From G965222535 sp965222535 (GTDB lineage: Bacteria > Pseudomonadota > Gammaproteobacteria > HK1), in the NCBI GenBank assembly GCA_965222535.1, contig OZ244957.1:1550001-1614000 (forward strand): 64,000 nucleotides of DNA, given 5' to 3'. Below are positions 53,168 to 61,111 of this stretch, in pieces. The stretch's first letter is position 1, and each line of letters begins with the position of its first letter. The notes under the pieces were generated by a model. The model was given only the letters and a program-made list of their open reading frames with translations, did no database searches and was not told where the DNA came from. Position numbers and translations under genes: made by a program.

Positions 53168-54595
53168 ATGTTAGGCAGATCAGAAACCACCGCCCCTGCA
53201 CCGAGCGCTGAAGCGGGGGCGGATATCGACCGTATCATCCATTGGGATCGTGAGTCATTCCTGCATCCGTGGCAGGCAATGACCGATGCGCCGACAAAGC
53301 GCATCGTCTTTACCAAAGGAGAAGGTATTTACTTGTATGACAGCGCTGGGCGCCGCTACATAGACGGCCCGGGGGGGATGTGGAATGTCCAGATAGGGCA
53401 TGGCAATGAAGAGATGGCGCAGGCGATCGCCGCCCAAGCCGTCGCTCTGTCTTACGCCTCGCCGTGGTCCTCGACCTCCGCACCAGCGGCTGCGCTGGCG
53501 CATCAACTTGCTGAGCGCTCGCCTGGCGATTTAAATACGGTGTTTTTTACCACCGGCGGCTCTTCGGCAGTCGATAGTGCACTGCGCTTCGTTCATTTTT
53601 ACAACAACCGGCGCGGTAAGCCAAACAAGAAACGCATTATTTCGCGCGAAAAGAGCTATCACGGATCAACCTATCTGGCCGCATCGGTGTCCGGCAAGGA
53701 GCGCGACCACAGCTTCTTTGATACCGCCACAGAGATGGTGACGATCCTGCCTAACATCAACCCGTATGTTGCGCCCGAAGCAGCCAAAGCTGATTGGTGC
53801 GAGCGTAAGGTCGCTGATTTGGAAAACGCCATCCTAGCTGCGGGTAGCGATAACGTTGGCGCATTCATTGCAGAGCCGGTGCTCGCCTCCGGCGGCGTTA
53901 TCGTACCCCCTTTGGGCTACCATCAACGCACCTTAGAGATTTGCCGCAAATACGATGTTCTGTACATATCGGATGAAGTGGTGACCGGGTTTGGGCGTCT
54001 GGGGCATTGGTTTGCATCAGAAAAGGTATTTGGCATCACCCCTGACCTGATTACTTGCGCCAAGGGGCTGACGTCCGGCTACCAACCGCTGGGGGCGGTA
54101 TTGATCGCCGACCACCTGATCGCCGAACTCAAACGCAACGGCGGCGATGATGTCCTGTTTTCTAACGGTTTTACGTACTCTGGGCATCCGGTATGTTGCG
54201 CCAGCGCGTTGAAGAATATCGCCATCATGGAGCGCGATGGGATCCTGGAGCACGTGCGTGAGGTGGCACCTTTGTTCCAGCAGCGCTTAGGCGAATTGAA
54301 GCGCCATGCGATCATTGGTGACGCCCGTGGCATCGGCCTAGTCGGCGGCATTGAGGTCGATGTCAGCTTAGTTACCGAGATCAGCGACGAAAAACGCCTG
54401 GCGGCTGATAAAGCGATTGGCTATCGGATCGATCGGCGCTGCGAAGAAAACGGCCTGCTGTTGCGTCCGCTGACTAATATGTGCGTATTTTCACCGCCGC
54501 TGTGCATCACCAAAGACCAGATTGAAACCATGTTTGACATCATGGACGCGGCGGTCTCTGCGGTCAACGACGAGTTTTGTAAGGAATTAGGGTAA
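53168..54595 (+). CDS. Class III PLP-dependent aminotransferase (SpuC/omega-amino acid type)
   Basis: Members transfer an amino group from putrescine, beta-alanine or similar amines to pyruvate. The PLP-binding lysine is in TCAKGLTSGYQPLGA, preceded by the conserved SDEVVTGFGRLGHWFASE. FFTTGGSSAVDSALRF is the cofactor phosphate-binding loop and SREKSYHGSTYLAASVSG the substrate region. I chose ATG 53168 (MLGRSETTAPAP), about 475 residues; upstream ATGs at 53078, 53099 and 53138 are also open. No polyamine genes are adjacent, but a PotBCA transporter and a PuuB-like oxidase occur elsewhere in the window, so a role in polyamine breakdown is plausible, not shown. Confidence 0.87.
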   Translation: MLGRSETTAPAPSAEAGADIDRIIHWDRESFLHPWQAMTDAPTKRIVFTKGEGIYLYDSAGRRYIDGPGGMWNVQIGHGNEEMAQAIAAQAVALSYASPWSSTSAPAAALAHQLAERSPGDLNTVFFTTGGSSAVDSALRFVHFYNNRRGKPNKKRIISREKSYHGSTYLAASVSGKERDHSFFDTATEMVTILPNINPYVAPEAAKADWCERKVADLENAILAAGSDNVGAFIAEPVLASGGVIVPPLGYHQRTLEICRKYDVLYISDEVVTGFGRLGHWFASEKVFGITPDLITCAKGLTSGYQPLGAVLIADHLIAELKRNGGDDVLFSNGFTYSGHPVCCASALKNIAIMERDGILEHVREVAPLFQQRLGELKRHAIIGDARGIGLVGGIEVDVSLVTEISDEKRLAADKAIGYRIDRRCEENGLLLRPLTNMCVFSPPLCITKDQIETMFDIMDAAVSAVNDEFCKELG

Positions 54596-54655
54596 AAAGG
54601 AAAAACAAAGCGCAGTTTGGTTTTTGAGGATTAAAAACACATTGAGGGTTTTATA

Positions 54656-55795
54656 ATGCGGGCGCACTTATTTATTTTTCTGGCATTGCTATTGCCGATA
54701 AATACCGCTTGGTCCGATTCTTCAGAAAAAGTAGGCAATGACCTCTACAGTGCGGGCGAGATTATCAATATCGAAGGATCGAGCATTGATAATGTGTTTG
54801 CTGTCGCCAGAGTGGTTAATCTGGCCGATAGCATCAAAGGCAGCGCACATGTGCTGGCCCAAAATATAACCATCAGAGACCGTATTGGGGGAAACCTCTA
54901 CGCTGCTGGAGAAACCATTCACCTGTTTTCCCCTTTATTGGGGGATGCTAACCTCGCGGCTGAAAGTTTGATCATTATTTCTGGGATTGCCAATGATCTA
55001 AGAGCTGCAGGTGACTATGTTGAAATTAATAGCAACATCGGCGGGGATTTACTCGCGGTTGCTAAAACATTAGTCATCCAAGGCGTGGTTTCCGGCAGTG
55101 CCGCCTTGGCAGTGGCTGAGTTAACATTTTCTCCCGATGCACGTATTGACGGCCAGTTGATTTTGTACACGGACGATGCGCAGAATTTTACTATCCCAAA
55201 CCATGTGATCCCTGCTGGGCGGGTTATTTATAAGAGCTTCGCTGACATTGATGATGAATTTTACACCGCTGCGGAGGACAGCGTCCACCAGCTGAAAGCA
55301 GCAGTCAAGCTATTTATTATCACGACCATCATTTTTGCCATTGTTACCTTGGCACGCCAAAAGAGCAACAATGCTTACCGACGCGCCTTCAAAAGCATTT
55401 GGGCCAGCTTTTTCCATGGACTTGTGGCGCTTTCCGTGCTCATCGGTGGGGTGATTAGCCTCAGCCTTACTGTGATTGGCATCCCAATATCGATACTCGT
55501 CCTTTTTGCAACGGTCATTATCTGCGTGCTGGCTTATTTGCTGGGGAATTACTTTATCGTCAGCCGTATCTGGGAAAAGCTGCGCGACACCCCTCCCTAT
55601 AGCACGCTTGGCTTCTTTATCGCTGCCCTGCTCAGCGCTATATGTGCTGCAACAATTGTTACTGTCCCATGGCTAGGTTGGTTTATGATGCTTGCTGTCA
55701 CACTGTTTGGCTTAGGCGGCATGAGCCCCTGGCGCTTGCAAGAACATTTTCGCAGCAGTCGGCAAAAGAAGGTTTCGCTAAGGCATACCGACTGA
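54656..55795 (+). CDS. Bactofilin-like membrane protein with exported beta-helix
   Basis: A 379-residue protein with a signal peptide (LFIFLALLLPINTAWSD). A region of short repeating strands follows (about 25-180: SAGEIINIEGSSIDNVFAVA, GGNLYAAGETIHLFSPLLGD, GGDLLAVAKTLVIQGVVSGS), like polymer-forming bactofilin or DUF8173 proteins. Three or four membrane segments end the protein (LFIITTIIFAIVTLA, ISLSLTVIGIPISILVLFAT, AICAATIVTVPWLGWFMML). GC content is lower than average. It may form an envelope scaffold; the function is unknown. Confidence 0.7.
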   Translation: MRAHLFIFLALLLPINTAWSDSSEKVGNDLYSAGEIINIEGSSIDNVFAVARVVNLADSIKGSAHVLAQNITIRDRIGGNLYAAGETIHLFSPLLGDANLAAESLIIISGIANDLRAAGDYVEINSNIGGDLLAVAKTLVIQGVVSGSAALAVAELTFSPDARIDGQLILYTDDAQNFTIPNHVIPAGRVIYKSFADIDDEFYTAAEDSVHQLKAAVKLFIITTIIFAIVTLARQKSNNAYRRAFKSIWASFFHGLVALSVLIGGVISLSLTVIGIPISILVLFATVIICVLAYLLGNYFIVSRIWEKLRDTPPYSTLGFFIAALLSAICAATIVTVPWLGWFMMLAVTLFGLGGMSPWRLQEHFRSSRQKKVSLRHTD

Positions 55796-55824
55796 ATAAA
55801 AATTCAACGGGTGGAACCCATATA

Positions 55825-55867
55825 GGGCACCTCGAAAAACCAGTTTCGCTCGCTTTTCGAGATGCTC
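55825..55867. terminator. Family B hairpin, stand-alone
   Basis: GGGCACCTCGAAAAACCAGT pairs with CGCTTTTCGAGATGCTC around a TTCG loop. It lies 30 bases after the bactofilin-like gene and could serve as terminator; the same hairpin is part of the larger family B elements. Confidence 0.6.
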
Positions 55868-55946
55868 TGTGCTTTAAAACCTTCGCTTGTTGGTCTGTTT
55901 TTTCGGTTAAAATAACCGACGAACCGTTTTCTTTGGGAGACTGATC

Positions 55947-56747
55947 GTGAAATTGGTTACTGTGTTGAGTTTAATGTTGCTTATGGCGTCACTAGCCGTC
56001 GCGTTTGACGTTGCGGATCAACAGCGACTACTAAATACGCATCGCTGTCCCGATTGCGATTTACGCGGCATAAAGCTCAAAGGCATAACGCTTGTTAATG
56101 CCGATCTGCGCAATACCGATCTGCGTGATGCTGAAATGAAAGGCATCGTTATGCGCGGTGCGAATTTGGAAGATGCCGATATGCGTCGCGCCGAGATCGA
56201 AAAAGCTGACTTGTCACATGCAAAGATGGGTTCGATTAACCTAGCTCGCGCGGATGCGGAAAAAGCGATTCTAGTCAAGGTCATCCTCAACAAGGCCAAC
56301 CTGCGGCAGATCGATTTGGAAAAATCGAATCTGAATGGCGCGGAGTTAAATGAAACCGACCTGCGATCAGCGGACCTCAGCCGCTCGCACATGCAGCAGA
56401 CGTCATTGCGCGAGGCTGATTTGCGCCGTGCCAATCTGGAGCGCGCCAATATGACGCAGGCTATTTTGGATAATGCGGATCTGCGCGATGCGCAATTGAG
56501 TCGGGCGATCGTGGTCGGTGCCAGTCTGCGCGGTGTCAAGCTCAAAGGCGCACGCCTCAAACGCACCGATCTAAGTGGCGCTGATTTTGCGGGCGCGGAT
56601 TTCAGTGGTGCGATTTTGATCCGCACCAAATTATCGGCGGCCAAGCTGGCTGAAGCCAAAGGATTGAAGGTCAGCCAACTGCGTACATCTTGTGGTGATG
56701 ACCAAACCACCTTACCGTTTGCGCTGGAATTACCTCCCTGCCCCTGA
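55947..56747 (+). CDS. Secreted pentapeptide-repeat protein
   Basis: A 266-residue protein starting at GTG 55947 with a GGGAGA site. A signal peptide (VLSLMLLMASLAVAFD) is followed by a CPDCDLRG entry and about 35 A(D/N)LXX-type pentapeptides (for example NADLRNTDLRDAEMKGIVMR), which form a right-handed square beta-helix. The end SQLRTSCGDDQTTLP with LPPCP is a motif seen at the C-terminus of many envelope pentapeptide proteins. Although Qnr proteins that protect gyrase have the same fold, the signal peptide places this one in the periplasm, so a gyrase link is unlikely. The function is unknown. Confidence 0.87.
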   Translation: MKLVTVLSLMLLMASLAVAFDVADQQRLLNTHRCPDCDLRGIKLKGITLVNADLRNTDLRDAEMKGIVMRGANLEDADMRRAEIEKADLSHAKMGSINLARADAEKAILVKVILNKANLRQIDLEKSNLNGAELNETDLRSADLSRSHMQQTSLREADLRRANLERANMTQAILDNADLRDAQLSRAIVVGASLRGVKLKGARLKRTDLSGADFAGADFSGAILIRTKLSAAKLAEAKGLKVSQLRTSCGDDQTTLPFALELPPCP

Positions 56748-56749
56748 TT

Positions 56750-57005
56750 AGCCGCTGAGCGGATCGCCATGTCAGCGAACGGCGCGCCGTTAGGCGCTCC
56801 TAATTAAAAAATTAAAACGATCAAGCACCGCTTGGCAGTTGAGGAGGGTTTGTAGAAGAGCCCTAAAAACTGCCTAGCCCCTTCCCCTAACCTCTATAAC
56901 CCCTTCCCCCAACCCTGGGCATAGAGAGCACTGGCTTTGCCTTGGCGGCGTGCATTTCGCACAGCTTGGCGGGGCTTCTGCAGCTAGAGCATAAAAGGTT
57001 TCCGT
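56750..57005 (+). repeat. Family A-related repeat block
   Basis: The gap after the pentapeptide gene contains GTCAGCGAACGGCGCGCCG and the core CGCCGTTAGGCGCTCC followed by ATTAAAAAATTAAAAC, then C-rich phrases (CCCCTTCCCCTAACC). It is a partial, rearranged copy of the family seen at 6931 and 16833. Confidence 0.65.
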
Positions 57006-57013
57006 AGATGGTT

Positions 57014-57937
57014 TTACTGCGCGGTCATCTTTAAATGCCCCAAGTCTCCCGCTTCCTTCTGCTTATTGACGACGATCCATAGCTTGAGGTGAACTGGACG
57101 ATCGAGCAGTTGCGCGATGCGGTAGCGAGCGCGAGTGCTGATGTGTTTGATGGTGGTGCCTTGTTTGCCAATGATGATTGGTTTTTGACTGGTGCTGGTG
57201 ATACCAATGCGGGCGGTGATGTAAGCGCTGCCACGGCGCTCGCGCCAATCCTCGATGTCAACGCTGACGGTGTAGGGCAGTTCCTGGTTGAGACGCCGGA
57301 ACAACTGCTCGCGCACCTGCTCGGCAGCGAGGAAGCGTTCGCTGCGATCGGTTAGCTGGTGCTCTGGGAATACAGGCAAGGCGACTGGCAGATGGCGCAT
57401 GATGGTGCTGTTGAGGCGGTCAACGTTCTCTCCACTGCGGGCCGACAAGGGGACGACTGCAATAACGCCACTGCCACCCTCAACGGCAAGGCTCAAGTCG
57501 CCCAAGCAGGATTGAATGGCGGCGATTTGCGGCAGTAATGCGCGCCGATCGGCGCGGAAATCGATCTTGTTCAGCACCAACAGCGTCGGCTTACCAGTGG
57601 CGCGGATGGTTTGCGCCAAGGGCTGCACCTGGGGCCGCCAGCGATGCGCTTCCACCACCCACACGACCACGTCGGCATCCACCAACGCACCCATCGCGGT
57701 GCGGTTCAGGTAGCGGCTCAACGGACGTTTGCTGCGTTGCGAAATGCCCGGCGTGTCAATATACAACGCCTGTGCGCTGTCAGTGGTATGAATACCAATG
57801 ATCCGATGCTGCGTGGTCTGCGGTTTCGGAGAGGTGATCGATAACCGGCAGCCGATAAGGCGATTCATTAGTGTCGATTTGCCGACGTTAGCCGCACCGA
57901 TGACAGCAACGAAGCCACAGCGGTAGGGCATCAGCAT
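57014..57937 (-). CDS. era: GTPase Era
   Basis: Era binds the 3' end of 16S rRNA and helps 30S assembly. G motifs are GAANVGKST (usually GRPNVGKST), DTPGI and NKID; the switch region reads SPKPQTTQHRIIGI. The C-terminal KH domain is IIIGKQGTTIKHISTRAR. An ATG at 57931 (MPYRCGFVAVIG) is as likely as the one at 57937. rnc (RNase III), the normal upstream partner, is not here; a repeat- and IS-rich stretch lies upstream instead. The G1 change to AA is unusual but keeps the phosphate-binding residues. Confidence 0.93.
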   Translation of the reverse strand: MLMPYRCGFVAVIGAANVGKSTLMNRLIGCRLSITSPKPQTTQHRIIGIHTTDSAQALYIDTPGISQRSKRPLSRYLNRTAMGALVDADVVVWVVEAHRWRPQVQPLAQTIRATGKPTLLVLNKIDFRADRRALLPQIAAIQSCLGDLSLAVEGGSGVIAVVPLSARSGENVDRLNSTIMRHLPVALPVFPEHQLTDRSERFLAAEQVREQLFRRLNQELPYTVSVDIEDWRERRGSAYITARIGITSTSQKPIIIGKQGTTIKHISTRARYRIAQLLDRPVHLKLWIVVNKQKEAGDLGHLKMTAQ

Positions 57938-58163
57938 TGAGCAGGCGTCTTCTTCAATACAAAATAATCCTTGAGGTGAAAATCATTCATGATGGTTCCA
58001 TAGGCAGGTAGGTGCCAAGATTGAGGTGAAAGGTGATCTGTCAGCAGCCTCTATTATAATCAATACTGTCATTATATCAATAACTTACGCTGCTATACCA
58101 AGCACCCATCTGACGCCTTCGGGCAAACAAACAGCAGGCGGCGCGTCACCAAGGAGTATACCT

Positions 58164-58208
58164 CAAGGGCACCTCGAAAAGCTGGCGAAGCTGGTTTTTC
58201 AAGGCACC
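58164..58208. repeat. Family B hairpin, stand-alone, beside the ISNCY remnant
   Basis: GGGCACCTCGAAAAGCTGGC pairs with AGCTGGTTTTTCAAGGCACC. It marks the boundary of the IS remnant that follows. The stretch 57938-58163 between era and this hairpin holds no gene that I can support. Confidence 0.7.
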
Positions 58209-58219
58209 GTATAGCGCGT

Positions 58220-58520
58220 TCGCCCCCCATCAGGTACCGTATCAAGCGCGTTATGCGCCGGTTTACTGCGGTGCTTAGACACCAGCCCTTGAACACCCGC
58301 TAGCCGATAAGCGCGTACCAAGCGTTTGACCTGCCTTACACCAAGGCGCAACTGGCGGGCTACCTCGACCTAGGTGAGTTGACGCCGCAGAGCGGATGCA
58401 AGCTGGCATCCTCGCCCCGCTGCTGGGTAACTCATGACGGTTGTCTCCCTTGCCATCTTCCCCTCCTGTATGCAAAAGGAGACATTTTAGCTTTGAATAA
58501 AGGGGACATTACTGCTTTTG
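58220..58520 (-). pseudogene. ISNCY (IS1202-type) transposase 5' remnant with in-frame stop
   Basis: On the minus strand an end-like sequence (AATGTCCCCTTTATTC, then AAAATGTCTCC) is followed by a start and ALRRQLT*VEVARQLRLGVR, then QVKRLVRAYRLAGVQGLVSK. This is the N-terminal helix-turn-helix of ISNCY transposases (VEVA..L.L..RQVKRL...YR..G..GLVSK.R). A TAG replaces a likely Gln codon, and the gene breaks off near the family B hairpin. It occupies the space upstream of atpB where atpI often lies. Confidence 0.75.
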
Positions 58521-58687
58521 GCTAACACCGCCGCTGTTGTTATTGAAAAACCTCACCGATGTCGTGTACGATGCAGGTTTTGCTGTGATCGATGCGCGCC
58601 GTGCGCTACAGTAACAGCATGTGGGTATTTGGCATCATAATCGTAAGCGCTTCCTCAATGCGCTGGTAACCGATGGGATAATTGACA

Positions 58688-59533
58688 ATGGCGGGTGATA
58701 CCCTTACCTCAACAGGTTATATCCAGCACCATCTGCAGAACCTGACCTTAGGGTGGTTGCCGCAGCGCGGGCTGGTGTTTGCGCACGACGCTCAGGAAGC
58801 CAAAGCCATGGGATTCTGGGCGATCCATGTCGATACGATGTTATGGTCTGTTATCACCGGCGTGCTGTTCCTGTGGTTGTTTTACCGCATCGCCAGCAAG
58901 GCGAACAGCGGTATTCCAGCCGGGATGCAAAACCTTGTTGAGATCGTCGTTGAATTCGTTGATAACAATGTGCGCGGTACGTTCAGCAGCAAACATAAAA
59001 ATGATCTGGTGGCACCCATCGCACTGACCTTGTTTGTTTGGGTATTGCTGATGAATACGATGGACCTGGTGCCCGTGGACTGGATCCCGTGGATCGCTGG
59101 TCTGCTCGGTGTTTCATATATGAAAGTGGTTCCCACCACCGATCCAAACGCCACTTTCGGCATGTCATTATCGGTGTTTGTGCTGACTCTGTATTACAGC
59201 TTCAAGGTTAAAGGAGGGCGTGGTTTTTTCGCTGAACTGGCATTCCAGCCGTTTCCTAAGATTTTTATGCCCGTCAATTTGTTTCTTGAGGGGATTGCTT
59301 TGATTGCAAAGCCAGTGTCATTATCACTGCGTTTGTTTGGCAACTTATACGCGGGCGAGATGATTTTTATCCTGATCGCGTTGCTGTACAGCGGGGGATT
59401 CTTTTGGGGTTTGCTGGGCGGTATATTGCAATGGGGCTGGGCCGTGTTCCATCTTCTGATCGTGATCTTACAGGCATTTATCTTCATGATTCTGACGATT
59501 GTGTACCTTGATATGGCACATTCGCAACACTGA
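58688..59533 (+). CDS. atpB: ATP synthase F0 subunit a
   Basis: The proton-channel subunit in the inner membrane, about 281 residues. The essential arginine is in LSLRLFGNLYAGEMIFILIA; QNLVEIVVEFVDNNVRGTF and PWIAGLLGVSYMKVVPTTDP are typical of proteobacterial AtpB. ATG 58688 (MAGDTLTSTG) and ATG 58682 are both possible starts. It is the first structural gene of the cluster; no atpI precedes it. Confidence 0.95.
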   Translation: MAGDTLTSTGYIQHHLQNLTLGWLPQRGLVFAHDAQEAKAMGFWAIHVDTMLWSVITGVLFLWLFYRIASKANSGIPAGMQNLVEIVVEFVDNNVRGTFSSKHKNDLVAPIALTLFVWVLLMNTMDLVPVDWIPWIAGLLGVSYMKVVPTTDPNATFGMSLSVFVLTLYYSFKVKGGRGFFAELAFQPFPKIFMPVNLFLEGIALIAKPVSLSLRLFGNLYAGEMIFILIALLYSGGFFWGLLGGILQWGWAVFHLLIVILQAFIFMILTIVYLDMAHSQH

Positions 59534-59730
59534 GGCATGGCCCTTTGACGGAGCGGCCTGCCAGAGATCTGCGTACATCCTTTGTCAGGCCACTTTGGCG
59601 GTTGGGCATGTGCTGATAAACCTATCGCTTTGGTTATGCGCTTCGGTGTATTTTCAAGATAGCCGGTTTTTCCGTTATCGTTCACTACACTTTGGGTTCC
59701 TTTGAATCTTCATACAGGAGAAAAAACAGG

Positions 59731-59967
59731 ATGGATATTGGACTGTTGTACATTGCAGGCGCATTGATGCTGGGTGTTGGCGCAGCAGGTGCTGCTATCG
59801 GAATCGGTATTTTAGCGGCGCGATTTATTGAAGGCATTGCGCGTCAGCCGGAAATGTTAGGCATGTTGCGCACCCAGTTTTTCATTATGATGGGCTTGGT
59901 TGATGCGTTACCAATTATCGCTATCGCTATCGGTTTGTACGTGCTGTTTGCGGTTGTCGGGGGCTAA
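59731..59967 (+). CDS. atpE: ATP synthase F0 subunit c
   Basis: The 78-residue hairpin that forms the rotor ring. The ion-binding aspartate is in FFIMMGLVDALPIIAIAIGL; the polar loop is ARFIEGIARQPEM. An Asp in this context, without the extra Gln/Ser-Thr ligands of sodium-binding rings, points to proton use. CAGGAGAAAAAACAGG precedes the ATG at 59731, so this start is preferred to the longer frame. About 197 bases separate it from atpB. Confidence 0.95.
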   Translation: MDIGLLYIAGALMLGVGAAGAAIGIGILAARFIEGIARQPEMLGMLRTQFFIMMGLVDALPIIAIAIGLYVLFAVVGG

Positions 59968-60004
59968 CGGCAGTTGACCTGCGTTATCACACGAGAGTTC
60001 AGTC

Positions 60005-60475
60005 ATGAATTTTAATCTGACGTTAATCGGTCAAACACTCGCGTTTATCATATTCGTTTGGTTTTGCGCACGATATATCTGGCCATCGCTGATTGGTGCC
60101 ATGGAACAGCGGCGTAATACCATTGCCGCCGGGCTTGCGGCGGCTGAGGAGGGGGTAAAAGCGCGTGAGCAAGCAGAGGCCAACGCCGGTGAACTGTTGG
60201 CTGAAGCGCGGGTGCAGGCTAAGGACATTATCACGAATGCCAAGCGGCGCGCCGATACCATTGTTGAAGAAGCGAAAGTCGATGCGCGTGGTGAAGGCGA
60301 GAGAATCATCACTACGGCCAAGTCGGAGATCGAGCAGCAACTCAGTCAGGCGCGCGAAGCGTTGCGCGGTGAAGTCGTTACATTGGCGCTCGCTGGCGCT
60401 GAACAGGTACTGATGCGCGAAGTGGATCAGAAAGCCCATGCCGAAGTGCTGGGCCAGTTGGCAACCCGCTTATGA
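60005..60475 (+). CDS. atpF: ATP synthase F0 subunit b
   Basis: The peripheral stalk subunit, 156 residues: one N-terminal membrane anchor (NLTLIGQTLAFIIFVWFCAR), then a long charged coiled coil (AAAEEGVKAREQAEANAGEL, AREALRGEVVTLALAGAEQV). It is 37 bases after atpE and 34 before atpH. Confidence 0.94.
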   Translation: MNFNLTLIGQTLAFIIFVWFCARYIWPSLIGAMEQRRNTIAAGLAAAEEGVKAREQAEANAGELLAEARVQAKDIITNAKRRADTIVEEAKVDARGEGERIITTAKSEIEQQLSQAREALRGEVVTLALAGAEQVLMREVDQKAHAEVLGQLATRL

Positions 60476-60509
60476 GCGGGTGCAGGATATAAAAGGAAAG
60501 GGATAAGTC

Positions 60510-61043
60510 ATGTCGGATGCAACCGAAATCGCACGCCCTTATGCGTTGGCAGCCTTCAAGCAGGCCAGCGAAGAGCAGGCCTTTGCGGCTTGGTCTGAGA
60601 TGCTGGACTTGTTAGCGCTGATCGCTGCTGATCCAGTGATGCTCAATTTTATCGCTCACCCGCAAGTCAGTGCTGAGCAGTTGAGCGATTGTTTTTTGGC
60701 GGTGGCGGCTGATCGACTGAGTGAGACAGGGTGCAATTTCGTCCGCGTCCTAGCGCATTATCGGCGTTTGGCGTTATGCCCACAGGTCGCCCGCATCTAT
60801 GCCGAAGAGCGCGCACGATACGAAAAGCGCAGCGCAGTAACAGTCACCAGCGCCTACCCGCTGACAGCAGCGGAGAGAAGCAGCATCACCGCTGCGATGA
60901 CTAATCGTTTAGGTACTGAAGTGGTTCTCACCTTGGAAACCGACCGCTTGCTGATTGGCGGCGTGGTGATTCGCTTTGGTGACCAGATCATTGACGCATC
61001 GTTGCGCGGGCGACTCACTAAACTGTCGCAAGCGATGCGTTGA
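60510..61043 (+). CDS. atpH: ATP synthase F1 subunit delta
   Basis: Links the F1 head to the peripheral stalk; 177 residues. IARPYALAAFKQASEEQAFA is the family start and IGGVVIRFGDQIIDASLRGR its conserved end. AAAGGAAAGGG lies upstream of the ATG. Confidence 0.94.
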   Translation: MSDATEIARPYALAAFKQASEEQAFAAWSEMLDLLALIAADPVMLNFIAHPQVSAEQLSDCFLAVAADRLSETGCNFVRVLAHYRRLALCPQVARIYAEERARYEKRSAVTVTSAYPLTAAERSSITAAMTNRLGTEVVLTLETDRLLIGGVVIRFGDQIIDASLRGRLTKLSQAMR

Positions 61044-61111
61044 TATGGGTTTAACTGACACACAGCGGTCGGTGTTTTAACCGACCATTTGAGGAGCACA
61101 GGGGTTTCAAA

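Noticed and set aside
55947..56747. Pentapeptide-repeat protein as a Qnr-type gyrase protector complementing GyrA Ala83
   Set aside because: It has a clear signal peptide and periplasmic-type cysteine motifs, so it should not reach cytoplasmic gyrase.
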